DNA of 64,000 bases from Nitrospirota bacterium (GTDB taxonomy: Bacteria; Nitrospirota; Thermodesulfovibrionia; Thermodesulfovibrionales; UBA6898), in contig JAKAIE010000001.1 of NCBI GenBank assembly GCA_021814475.1, positions 59,872 through 123,871 of the forward strand, in the 5' to 3' direction. The notes under the pieces are model-generated. The model was not told the origin of the DNA, did no database searches, and was given only the letters and a program-made list of their open reading frames with translations. The stretch's first letter is position 1; every line of letters begins with the position of its first letter. Positions 17,224-25,391 of this stretch are shown here, piece after piece. Position numbers and translations under genes: made by a program.

Positions 17224-18091
17224 GGGCATCCCGCGCAATGGATATGGTCGCGGGTGTGCTGCCGAAGTAATCACCGTCTATCTGTATGGGGGCGGACCCG
17301 CTGATCGCGATGCCGGAAGCCTTCAGATAGAGGACATCAGGCGCAGTGAGATGCCTGCAGAACGGGACCAGGAACAGATACCGGAGGAGGTCCCGCCTTC
17401 TTCCGCCCTGAAAGATGCAGGCATAAAGGGCTGGGTCGCCTATGCGGGCGTCCGGCGTCACCCTGAAATCGCCTCCATACCGTGAGATTTTGCCGACGAC
17501 CGCCAGGTGCCCCCGATAATCGGCGCCGTCAATCCGGAATGTCAGCTCCTCCGGCGCATGACGGAAGAGGGTGGACAGACCGCTGAGGATGTATGCACCC
17601 GGCCCTGTGATCCTCTTCACCTTCAGGCGGACATCCCGCACCACCATGCCGTCGAAGCCGATGCCTGCCATGAGGCAGAAGTACCGCGAGACAGGCCGTC
17701 CCGAGTCAACGGCGTCTATCTTTCCGAGAGACACATGCCGGGGGGCGCCTGCGGTCATCGCCTCCAGTGCGGCATTCGCGCCGCGGCCGGAAAAAATCTC
17801 GCGTGCGAGTACATTTGTTGTGCCCAGGGGGATTATGGCAAGGGGGGTATCGGACCAGACCATGCCGTTGATGACTTCGTTGATAGTGCCGTCGCCTCCT
17901 GCCGCGACGATCAGTCCTGCCTTCAGCGAAGCGGCCTCCCGGGCCTTTATTTCCGCGTCGCCCCTTTTTCCGGTCGGGAAGACCTCTGTCCGGAAGCCTG
18001 CCTGTTGGAGGGCGTGCGCCGCAGCATGGATCGTCTTCATAGACGCCTTGTGTGCGGCAGGATTATAGATGACGATGGCCGATGATTTCAC
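17207..18091 (-). CDS. Diacylglycerol/lipid kinase family protein
   Basis: A 294-residue soluble lipid kinase of the DagK/YegS/LCB5 family. The nucleotide-binding motif AAGGDGTINEVINGM and the downstream LAIIPLGTTNVLARE are typical, and the C-terminal lobe ends with IQIDGDYFG as in YegS. It phosphorylates a lipid such as diacylglycerol or a sphingoid-like base; the substrate cannot be told. The start is taken as GTG at 18091 (VKSSAIVIYNPAA), which places the first beta strand at the N-terminus and overlaps the end of bioW by 29 bases; the open frame upstream of it is antisense-free overlap with bioW. It is the last gene of the bioB-bioW operon. Confidence 0.88.
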   Translation of the reverse strand: MKSSAIVIYNPAAHKASMKTIHAAAHALQQAGFRTEVFPTGKRGDAEIKAREAASLKAGLIVAAGGDGTINEVINGMVWSDTPLAIIPLGTTNVLAREIFSGRGANAALEAMTAGAPRHVSLGKIDAVDSGRPVSRYFCLMAGIGFDGMVVRDVRLKVKRITGPGAYILSGLSTLFRHAPEELTFRIDGADYRGHLAVVGKISRYGGDFRVTPDARIGDPALYACIFQGGRRRDLLRYLFLVPFCRHLTAPDVLYLKASGIAISGSAPIQIDGDYFGSTPATISIARDALRLVC

Positions 18092-18899
18092 TAGCGGAAC
18101 ACGTCCCGTGGCACGGGGAGATTCCTGTGACCATGACCGGAGTTTTTTCGAGGTAGGATATGGCGGCGTCCGGTATGGCATTCTCCCTGATGAAGAAGAC
18201 CCTCCCGCCTGTCCTTGCGTTCCTTCTCTTGATATGCGGCAGCCTTGCATAGCCGAATGCGCGGGAGGCAACATAGCCGGTGGTATAGTCAGGGTCGTCC
18301 GAGACGCAGAGTTCCGCGATGACCGGTCCGCATGAGGCCACCTTTGAGGCGAGGATCAGTGCCTCCCTGACCGTATCGCAATCCAGGGCGTACCGGGAGA
18401 GTTCCCGGGAGAGATTCTGCCCGGCCCGCGGGGTGATGCCGAGTCTCGATACGCGCACCCCGCGGTGGTAATCAGGGTCAACACGCAGTCCTGAGCGCGC
18501 CCTGACGATTGCCGCGCCCCTCATGGCCGCAGGTTCGCTGACGATCTCCAGTGCAGTGCGGATCGCTTCTTCCGATACGGAAATATTCAAAAGGAATTCC
18601 CGGATAAGGCGACGGGCGGACTCGCACGATCTGTTCCTGACGGTTACGAGCGGCAGAGTCCTGATCCTCTTCGGGGCTTCTGTAATCTTTTCGATTGTAA
18701 TGAAGATGCTGTCAGGTTCTCCCCGTGAATGCCCCAGCGCCCGGGCGGTACAGCCGTCAACAGCGGCTGCGATCTCTTCTTTACGGTACAGCCCCTCGGC
18801 CCCTGATATATGTATTCCGTTGCCCGTCGGGTCGGCGCCGCTGCCCGGCCTTTTCTTTTCCCGCTGTTTCGAGGCCCTCATCCTGACGCTGTATAGCAT
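18063..18899 (-). CDS. bioW: 6-carboxyhexanoate-CoA ligase BioW
   Basis: A 278-residue enzyme that activates pimelate with ATP and CoA to pimeloyl-CoA, the first dedicated step of biotin synthesis in organisms that use free pimelate. The N-terminal signature YSVRMRAS and the segment GIHISGAEGLY match BioW, as do RSGLRVDPDYHRGVRVSRLG and the C-terminal GGRVFFI. Start at 18899 (MLYSVRMRAS) is chosen because its ATG shares one base with the TAA of bioB (TAATG), showing translational coupling. The other biotin genes (bioF, bioA, bioD) are not in the window. Confidence 0.93.
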   Translation of the reverse strand: MLYSVRMRASKQREKKRPGSGADPTGNGIHISGAEGLYRKEEIAAAVDGCTARALGHSRGEPDSIFITIEKITEAPKRIRTLPLVTVRNRSCESARRLIREFLLNISVSEEAIRTALEIVSEPAAMRGAAIVRARSGLRVDPDYHRGVRVSRLGITPRAGQNLSRELSRYALDCDTVREALILASKVASCGPVIAELCVSDDPDYTTGYVASRAFGYARLPHIKRRNARTGGRVFFIRENAIPDAAISYLEKTPVMVTGISPCHGTCSASEIIGHRHL

Positions 18900-19867
18900 T
18901 ATCTTGGAGAAGGCGTCAGACCGCACTGTCCGATCAGCTGCAGGTCGTCTCTGAAGTCCCTGCCGAGCGTCGTGAGATAGTTGCCGGTCAGGAGGCCGTC
19001 GGCCCCTGCGAAGAAGATCATGGCATTGAACTCCCCGAGTGTCTGGATGCGCCCTCCGCAGACCCGTATCTCCTTCTGCGGGAGTATGAAACGGTACAGA
19101 CCGATGATCTTGAGGGCGTCCAGAGGCGCAAGTGTGCGCCTGGACGCAAGCAGCGTCCCGGCGATCGGTGTCAGAAAGTTTATCGGCACCGAATCAGGAC
19201 CGAGCTCCTTCAGGGAAAAGGCCAGGTCGATCCTGTCTTCCCATGATTCGCCAAGGCCGAAGATCCCTCCTGAACAGACCGAGAGGCCGGCTGCTTTTGC
19301 CGCCTTCAGGGTCCCCACCTTTTCCCTGAACGTATGGGTCGTGCATATACGCGGGAAGAAAGCCTCGGATGACTCCAGGTTGTTATGATACCGTTCGAGT
19401 CCCGCCTGGCTCAGCTGCAGGAGGTCGGATTCGGACAGGAGACCCAGCGTTGCGCACGGGTGAAGACCCAGCGCGCGGACTCCGGATATCATCCCGCAGA
19501 TGCGGTCGAGCTCCTTCCCTGATACCCTCCTTCCGCTGGTGACAATGCAGAACCTGCGGGAGCCCCCTTCAGCGGCGGTTTCCGCAGCGGCCAGCACAAT
19601 GTCCCTGTCGAGCAGCGGGAAGCTGTTGATGTCCGAGCGGCTTTTGGCCGACTGGGCGCAGAAAGAACAGTCCTCTCCGCAGGCACCGGACTTGGCGTTG
19701 ACGATGGAGCAGAGGTCCACATTTCCGCCGCGGAAATGATCGCGTATGCGGTTGGCCGCAGAGAGGAGTGAGATGAGCCCCGTGCCTGTGAGGGAAGAGA
19801 GCAGGACTGCATCGTCACGGGTGATGCCCGTTCCGGACAGTGTTTTTTCCTCCAGACGGTTCAGCAT
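18899..19867 (-). CDS. bioB: Biotin synthase BioB
   Basis: A 322-residue radical SAM enzyme that inserts sulfur into dethiobiotin. The cluster motif is C63-GED-C67-SF-C70, preceded by IVNAKSGA. Conserved downstream elements include HNLESSEAFF-like HNLESSEA, GGIFGLGE and PINFLTPIAGT. Length and motif order are normal for the family. It is the first gene of the minus-strand operon bioB-bioW-lipid kinase, with a one-base overlap to bioW. Upstream on the same strand, 27 bases away, ends a MshEN-domain gene. Confidence 0.95.
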   Translation of the reverse strand: MLNRLEEKTLSGTGITRDDAVLLSSLTGTGLISLLSAANRIRDHFRGGNVDLCSIVNAKSGACGEDCSFCAQSAKSRSDINSFPLLDRDIVLAAAETAAEGGSRRFCIVTSGRRVSGKELDRICGMISGVRALGLHPCATLGLLSESDLLQLSQAGLERYHNNLESSEAFFPRICTTHTFREKVGTLKAAKAAGLSVCSGGIFGLGESWEDRIDLAFSLKELGPDSVPINFLTPIAGTLLASRRTLAPLDALKIIGLYRFILPQKEIRVCGGRIQTLGEFNAMIFFAGADGLLTGNYLTTLGRDFRDDLQLIGQCGLTPSPR

Positions 19868-19894
19868 CCCCGGGGCCTGAAGAGGAGTGACCGT

Positions 19895-20584
19895 CTAATC
19901 ATCGAACCGGATAGTATGAATCCCCTTAAGGAGAATCTTTTGTACCAGTTCGTCTTTTGTGATAATTCCCTTGTCGACAAGGAGATCGATGAGACCTGAA
20001 AGCACATCTTTCCGAGAAAATCCGGGGCTGTTCGGCACGGAAGCCCCGCCGCCGGTCTGTTCATAATGGTTGCCGATGATCTTCTCCTCGTACCTCTTCG
20101 GAGCCGTCTGCAGATCAGGGGCCGGGGCAACCTGCCGGGGCCCCTCCCGTTTCGCGCCATAATAGAGGCTGATCGCCTTAAGGATATCGGATTCGAGGGC
20201 GAGAACCGGCTTGATCCTTACCCCGAGCATGAAGCCCAGATCATCGAGCGTCTTCAGGTCCGTCGGGTCGGCGATTGCAGCCCTAAGCGTCTTGCCGTCG
20301 AATTCGAGCGGGAAGACAGAGAACTTCTTTGCGATATCGGCCTTGACGAGTTTTATCGCCTCGTCCGTCGGCCTCCGGATGTCGGCGAGCGAGACGCTTT
20401 CCACCCCGTACTGCTGCACGATCACCGCGAGCAGCTGCTTTTCCGTCAGGAAGCCCTTCCGTACGATGATCGAACCGAGCCGCCCCCCCCACTCACTCTG
20501 GTATGCCAGGGCCGCGTTAAGCTGGAACGTGTCGATGGCACCCGACTCAAGCAGCATTTCCCCAAGCTTCTTTTTTGTTTTCAT
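19895..20584 (-). CDS. Stand-alone MshEN (GspE/PilB N-terminal) domain protein
   Basis: A 229-residue protein holding only the N-terminal domain of type II secretion/type IV pilus ATPases. It opens KKLGEMLLESGAIDTFQLNA and has LGSIIVRKGFLTEKQLLAVI, the repeated helical units of MshEN domains, some of which bind cyclic di-GMP. A variable linker follows, then a short C-terminal helical domain (GLIDLLVDKGIITKDELVQK) that repeats the theme. No Walker motifs are present. It may be a regulator or adaptor, possibly for a c-di-GMP-controlled motor. Start ATG 20584. Confidence 0.8.
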   Translation of the reverse strand: MKTKKKLGEMLLESGAIDTFQLNAALAYQSEWGGRLGSIIVRKGFLTEKQLLAVIVQQYGVESVSLADIRRPTDEAIKLVKADIAKKFSVFPLEFDGKTLRAAIADPTDLKTLDDLGFMLGVRIKPVLALESDILKAISLYYGAKREGPRQVAPAPDLQTAPKRYEEKIIGNHYEQTGGGASVPNSPGFSRKDVLSGLIDLLVDKGIITKDELVQKILLKGIHTIRFDD

Positions 20585-20611
20585 CGCGAATAATCCCGGA
20601 AAAATATGATT

Positions 20612-20893
20612 TCAGTAGCGAATACTGAAGCCGGAGAGGTTCTCCGGGCTTTCGTCCCAGGACACGGTTATCCCTGTCACCTGTGCGCCGGAAGGTCCCT
20701 TCCTGCATGCTTCTGCCGCCTCTTCGATCAACGGCCTGTCGCCTTCGAAGACCGCCTCTACACGGCCGTCAGAGAGGTTCCGTACCCATCCTGCGAGTCC
20801 GAGCCGTTCTGCCGCGTCCCTCGTGAAGGCCCGGTAGAAGACCCCCTGAACCCTGCCGCTGATCAGCAGATGTGCCCTCGCCGCATTTGTCAT
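20612..20893 (-). CDS. acyP: Acylphosphatase
   Basis: A 93-residue acylphosphatase that hydrolyses acyl-phosphate bonds. The phosphate-binding loop GRVQGVFYRAFTRD contains the catalytic arginine, and the catalytic asparagine lies in GWVRNLSDGRVEAVFEG. Size is normal. The ATG has no ribosome binding site; TACTAT ends 7 bases upstream, inside the 3' end of the intergenic gap after the hemerythrin gene, again suggesting a leaderless message. Confidence 0.93.
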   Translation of the reverse strand: MTNAARAHLLISGRVQGVFYRAFTRDAAERLGLAGWVRNLSDGRVEAVFEGDRPLIEEAAEACRKGPSGAQVTGITVSWDESPENLSGFSIRY

Positions 20894-20908
20894 GATGCCG
20901 ATAGTATA

Positions 20909-21322
20909 TCAGATTTTCTGTTTCAGATATGCCCCAAGCTTTTTGTCGACATGGAGGATGTGAGTTCGGATCCAGTCTACGACCACGCGGTTCGTCTCGA
21001 CCGAAAGGTCGTACGATCCGGGTTTCGTGCCGCCCTCAAGAAGCGCAAGCTCTCTTTTGAGTTCCTCAAAATTACGCATGAAGGTCTTGTGGTGAGCAAT
21101 ATGCTGCCGGCAGTCAGGGTAGTCGTGGCTGGTCATCAGCCGTTCTTCCTCGCTGAAGTGTGTCACCACGTACTCTTCGAGAAAGGAGATAGTTTCTCCA
21201 ATCGTATACTTGCAGACCTGGTTCCTGATCGCGGCGACGAGGTTGTTGATCCGGCTGATCAGCTCCTTGTGCTGCTCATCGATAGGTTCGATGCCGACGG
21301 CGAGGTCCTGCGTCCATTCCAT
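20909..21322 (-). CDS. Bacteriohemerythrin
   Basis: A 137-residue oxygen-binding hemerythrin with a non-heme di-iron site. Iron ligands are seen in order: H in DEQHKELISRIN, H and E in THFSEEERLM, H and H in HIAHHKTF, and H and D in THILHVDKKLG; the W at residue 3 (MEWTQDLAVGI) is the family start. The length is that of single-domain bacteriohemerythrins, which carry or sense O2 in microaerophiles and anaerobes. AGGCGG precedes the start. It lies between nadC and acyP on the minus strand. Confidence 0.95.
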   Translation of the reverse strand: MEWTQDLAVGIEPIDEQHKELISRINNLVAAIRNQVCKYTIGETISFLEEYVVTHFSEEERLMTSHDYPDCRQHIAHHKTFMRNFEELKRELALLEGGTKPGSYDLSVETNRVVVDWIRTHILHVDKKLGAYLKQKI

Positions 21323-21337
21323 GGGAACCGCCTGCCC

Positions 21338-22171
21338 CTAGGTGACGATCTTCATGCTGATGTCGGCCGCCACGGCTGAATGGGTGAGCGCGCCGACTGA
21401 TATCAGATTCACCCCGGTCTCGGCAACCTCCCTGACATTTGCCAGGGTTACGTTCCCGGAGGCCTCAATCGTGACCTTTCCCGCGGCCAGGGCAACCGCC
21501 TCGGCCATATCCTGGGGCAGCATGTTGTCGAGCATCACGATGTCAGCCCCTGCATCTATCGCCTCCTGGAGTTCCTTGAGGTTTTCGACCTCGACTTCAA
21601 TCTTGGCCAGATGGTGACCGGACTTCGCCCGGTTCACTGCCTCGGTGATGCCGCCGACCGCCTCGATATGATTGTCCTTGATCAGGATGCCGTCAAAAAG
21701 TCCGAACCGGTGGTTCAGGCCGCCTCCGGTCTTGACCGCGTATTTTTCCATATACCGCAGTCCCGGCGTCGTCTTCCTGGTGTCGACTATCCTTGCCTTT
21801 GTGCCGCGGACGAGGTCCACGAACTGGCCCGTGAGTGTGGCGATGCCCGAAAGCCTCTGCAGGATATTCAGGCTGACGCGCTCACCGGCGAGAAGTATCC
21901 GTGTCTTGCCCGAGACCTCGCCGAGCACGTCCCCTTTGACGACCTTAGCCCCGTCATGGTGAAAGGTCTTGAACCGCGTTTCCGGGTCAAGCATGCTGAA
22001 GACCTCTGCTGCAAAGGGAAACCCGGCAAGCACGAAGCTGCCTTTCGCAATGTACAGGGCGCGGGCAGTATTGTCCGGAGGGACGATCAGAGAGGTTGTG
22101 ACGTCTCCGTGGCCAATGTCCTCCTCCAGCGCGTGGCGGATCAGGTCGATTACGCCTGAGGGAATATCCAC
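21338..22171 (-). CDS. nadC: Quinolinate phosphoribosyltransferase NadC
   Basis: A 277-residue enzyme that converts quinolinate and PRPP to nicotinate mononucleotide in NAD synthesis. Motifs: EEDIGHGDVTTSLIV at the N-terminus, ERVSLNILQRLSGIAT, VDTRKTTPGLRYMEKYAVKTGG, KDNHIE, and the EVEVENLKE and EASGNVTL barrel strands. Start is GTG at 22171 behind AAGGAAG. It starts 3 bases after the repetitive membrane protein gene ends, so they share an operon with valS upstream. Confidence 0.95.
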   Translation of the reverse strand: MDIPSGVIDLIRHALEEDIGHGDVTTSLIVPPDNTARALYIAKGSFVLAGFPFAAEVFSMLDPETRFKTFHHDGAKVVKGDVLGEVSGKTRILLAGERVSLNILQRLSGIATLTGQFVDLVRGTKARIVDTRKTTPGLRYMEKYAVKTGGGLNHRFGLFDGILIKDNHIEAVGGITEAVNRAKSGHHLAKIEVEVENLKELQEAIDAGADIVMLDNMLPQDMAEAVALAAGKVTIEASGNVTLANVREVAETGVNLISVGALTHSAVAADISMKIVT

Positions 22172-22174
22172 CGG

Positions 22175-22657
22175 CTACTTCCTTCTGAGCAGGGAGAAGA
22201 TGCCGAGCACGCCGCCGAGCACAGCGCCGAGCGCCATGGCCGATTTCCAGTCGAAGAGCGTGGTGACGTCCCCTTCGACCCTGTTGGACAGCAGGAGCAG
22301 CGAGGCGCTCCTGTCTGCGCTGACGCTTCCGGCGGCAAGGACGCACGCAGCGCTGTTTTTCATCGTCGTTTCGCCTCTTGATACCGAAAGCGGAGTGCAG
22401 GAATAGCGGAGCGAGACGTTCTCGCCGACTGATACGCCCGCAATGCCCTGGTGAATCGAGACATGCTGGCCGCGGAGCAGCAGCGCCGCTGACTGTGCGG
22501 CCTCGATCCTCTCCCCGTCGATGCTGACCGCCGCGACCTGCTGCATCTCCACATGATTGCCGTCTATGTTCCTGACCGTGCTTTGACTGATCCTCACCTG
22601 CTCTGCCTCGATAATTCCGAGGTCTGCGCCCTGCAGCACCTGTTCACCCTTTTCCAT
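22175..22657 (-). CDS. Repetitive beta-helix-like protein with a C-terminal membrane anchor
   Basis: A 160-residue protein I do not recognise by name. It consists of short repeated units of about 10-14 residues ending in alternating Val/Ile and small residues (QVRISQSTVRNIDG, HVEMQQVAAVSIDG, RIEAAQSAALLLRG, HVSIHQGIAGVSVG, NVSLRY...), the pattern of a right-handed beta-helix as in bactofilins. A single hydrophobic helix (ALGAVLGGVLGIFSLL) and RRK finish it, so it is tail-anchored with the helix in the cytoplasm. Start at ATG 22657 has AGGGGGG upstream and overlaps valS by 14 bases. It may be a small polymer-forming scaffold; that is inference from repeat shape. Confidence 0.6.
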   Translation of the reverse strand: MEKGEQVLQGADLGIIEAEQVRISQSTVRNIDGNHVEMQQVAAVSIDGERIEAAQSAALLLRGQHVSIHQGIAGVSVGENVSLRYSCTPLSVSRGETTMKNSAACVLAAGSVSADRSASLLLLSNRVEGDVTTLFDWKSAMALGAVLGGVLGIFSLLRRK

Positions 22658-25328
22658 TTTGGTTCCCCCCTGCTTCATAGAGTTTCAGCATATGTTCACG
22701 GACGCGTTCCTTTTTTCTCAGACACTCGTCATACTTCTCTTTTTCCTTTGCGACGATGTCCTTCGGCGCCCTCCTCAGAAAGTCCTCGTTCTGGAGTTTC
22801 CTGTTCAGGAACGCTACCGTCTCATCAAGCTTCGCGTCTTCTTTCCTGAGCCGTTCGATCTCCGCCTCGATGTCGAGGAGGCCCTCAAGCGGTACATATA
22901 CCTCCACAAAGGTCCTGACCGCCGCCGCCGAACCTTTAGGCTTCTGGACGCTGCTGCCTGTCTCCACGATGTCGGCCCTGGCAAGCTTCCTTATGTAGCC
23001 GAGGTCCCTGCTGATGATATCTTCCGCTTCTGCCGACCGGGTCCTGATCGCGGCCTTCAGTTCGAGGGAAGGGGAGATGTTGAGTTCCCCGCGGATCGTC
23101 CTGATGCCCAGTACAGTCTCCATGATTACTGCCATCTCCGCTTCCGCTCCATCGTCTCTCGCCAGTTCGTCCGGATAGGCGGCAATGACGATGCTCCTGC
23201 TGCCCGGCGTGTCCGTTTCATCCGTCCACCGCGGGATATTCTGCCAGATCTCCTCAGTGACATAGGGCATGAAGGGATGCAGCAGTCTCAGTGCGCTGTC
23301 GAGCAGGTAGAGGAGGCATTCCTGCACCAGGACCTTCTCCTCCGATTCCGAATAGAGGATCGGCTTGACCATCTCGATATACCAGTCGCAGAGCTCGTGC
23401 CAGATGAAATGGTAGAGGCTGCCCGCCGCGTCGTTGAACCTGTACTCCTCGAGGGATTTCTTCACGTCTCCTGCCGCTGCCGCGAGCCTGCTCAGTATCC
23501 ACCTGCTGCCGAGGTCGACCGTTGCGGGGCTATTAGCGGGCAGGCGGGCCTCCCCCGCGTTCGTGAGGATGAAGCGGGAGGCATTCCAGAGCTTGTTCAC
23601 GAAGTGGCGGTATCCCTCGACCCTCTCCTCGGAAAACTTGACGTCTCTGCCCTGCGCCGCGAACGCGGTGAGCGTGAACCTGAAGGCGTCAGTGCCGTAT
23701 TTCTCCATCATGATCAGCGGATCGATCACATTCCCCTTTGACTTCGACATCTTCTGTCCGCTTGAGTCCCTGACGAGCGCATGGATATAGACGTCCGTGA
23801 AGGGTATCTCCTGCCTGAACTTCATGCCCATCATGATCATCCGTGCGACCCAGAAGAATATGATATCAAAGCCGGTAACTAGCACAGAGGTGGGATAATA
23901 CTTCTCCAGTTCAGGCGTCTTTTCCGGCCATCCGAGGGTCGAGAAGGGCCACAGGGCGGACGAAAACCATGTATCCAGGACATCCTCGTCCTGTCTCAGA
24001 GACCCCCCGCATTCCGTGCAGGAGGCGGGCGTATCCCTTGAGACGATCACCTCGCCGCAGGAATCGCAGTACCATGCAGGGATACGGTGTCCCCACCATA
24101 TCTGGCGGGATATGCACCAGTCATTGATGTTCTCCATCCAGGCGAAATAGGTATTTTCCCACGAGGCGGGCACGAAGCGGATCTGGCCGTCCCTTACCAC
24201 CCTGATAGCCTCGGCGGCAAGAGGCTTTATCCTCACATACCACTGGAGCGCCGAGAGCGGTTCGATGACCGTCTTGCAACGGTAGCACTGGCTGATCGCG
24301 TGGTGATGTTTTTCCTGCTTCACGATGAGATCGAGTTCCTTCAGGTCCCTGAGCACCGCTTTTCTGCAGTCGTACCGGTCCATCCCGGAGTACGTCTTGC
24401 CGGCCTGCTCCGTCATTTTGCCGTCGATGCCGATGACGCTGATGAAGGTAAGCGGCGGGTCCTGCCTCCTCGCGATCGCCTCGTCGTTGAAGTCGTGCGC
24501 CGGGGTCACCTTGACCGCGCCGGTCCCGAAGGCCGGGTCGACTGCGGCGTCGGCGACGACCGGGATCACCCGCCCGGTCAGGGGCAATGCAATGCTCTTG
24601 CCGATCATGGCCGCATAACGCCCGTCCTCGGGGTTGACCGCAACGGCGGTATCCCCGAGCATCGTCTCGGGTCTCGTTGTGGCGACCACGATCCGGCCGC
24701 TTCCGTCTGTCAGGGGGTAGGCTATGTAGGTGAGACGCCCCTCGACATCCTCATGCTCTACCTCGATGTCCGACAAGGCGGTGTGGCATCTCGGGCACCA
24801 GTTAATCAGCCGGTTGTCGCGGTAGATGAGCCCCTGCTCGTGCAGGCTCACGAAGACTTCGACCACTGCCTTTGAAAGGCCGTGGTCGAGGGTGAAGCGT
24901 TCGCGCGACCAGTCGCAGGAACTGCCGAGACGCCGGAGTTGATGAATAATCCTGCCGCCGTATTCCGCCTTCCATTTCCAGACACGCTCGATGAACGCCT
25001 CGCGGCCCAGCCAGTGCCTGTCGATCCCTTCGGCCGCGATCTGGCGCTCGACGACATTCTGCGTGGCGATACCCGCGTGGTCCGTCCCGGGCACCCAGAG
25101 GACGCTGTATCCAGACATCCGCTTCCATCGTGCGAGGATATCCTGGAGAGTAGAGTTCAGCGCGTGGCCCATATGGAGGGAGCCGGTGACGTTAGGGGGC
25201 GGAATGACGATGCTGAACGACGGAGCGGACGAAGACGGATCTGCCTCGAAAAATTTTCCGGCCATCCAGAATTCATACCACTTCTCTTCAACACCCTGCG
25301 GGTTATAGGCTTTATTCAGTTCTGTCAT
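22644..25328 (-). CDS. valS: Valyl-tRNA synthetase
   Basis: An 894-residue class I synthetase charging tRNA-Val. The HIGH-type motif is PPPNVTGSLHMGHAL near residue 45 and the KMSKS motif lies in SGQKMSKSKGNVIDP. The editing (CP1) domain contains TTRPETMLGDTAVAV and GTGAVKVTPAHDFND. The C-terminus has the anticodon-binding helices and a coiled coil (AEIERLRKEDAKLDETVAF) typical of ValRS. Start is taken at the ATG at 25328 (MTELNKAYNPQG); the frame is open upstream but that part lacks similarity. First gene of a run valS-membrane protein-nadC. Confidence 0.97.
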   Translation of the reverse strand: MTELNKAYNPQGVEEKWYEFWMAGKFFEADPSSSAPSFSIVIPPPNVTGSLHMGHALNSTLQDILARWKRMSGYSVLWVPGTDHAGIATQNVVERQIAAEGIDRHWLGREAFIERVWKWKAEYGGRIIHQLRRLGSSCDWSRERFTLDHGLSKAVVEVFVSLHEQGLIYRDNRLINWCPRCHTALSDIEVEHEDVEGRLTYIAYPLTDGSGRIVVATTRPETMLGDTAVAVNPEDGRYAAMIGKSIALPLTGRVIPVVADAAVDPAFGTGAVKVTPAHDFNDEAIARRQDPPLTFISVIGIDGKMTEQAGKTYSGMDRYDCRKAVLRDLKELDLIVKQEKHHHAISQCYRCKTVIEPLSALQWYVRIKPLAAEAIRVVRDGQIRFVPASWENTYFAWMENINDWCISRQIWWGHRIPAWYCDSCGEVIVSRDTPASCTECGGSLRQDEDVLDTWFSSALWPFSTLGWPEKTPELEKYYPTSVLVTGFDIIFFWVARMIMMGMKFRQEIPFTDVYIHALVRDSSGQKMSKSKGNVIDPLIMMEKYGTDAFRFTLTAFAAQGRDVKFSEERVEGYRHFVNKLWNASRFILTNAGEARLPANSPATVDLGSRWILSRLAAAAGDVKKSLEEYRFNDAAGSLYHFIWHELCDWYIEMVKPILYSESEEKVLVQECLLYLLDSALRLLHPFMPYVTEEIWQNIPRWTDETDTPGSRSIVIAAYPDELARDDGAEAEMAVIMETVLGIRTIRGELNISPSLELKAAIRTRSAEAEDIISRDLGYIRKLARADIVETGSSVQKPKGSAAAVRTFVEVYVPLEGLLDIEAEIERLRKEDAKLDETVAFLNRKLQNEDFLRRAPKDIVAKEKEKYDECLRKKERVREHMLKLYEAGGNQNGKG

Positions 25329-25391
25329 AACAATAAAAGACGGGGAATGGACCCTGCCATGTCCCCGCCGCTCGTGCAACGCGTTCTGTAT

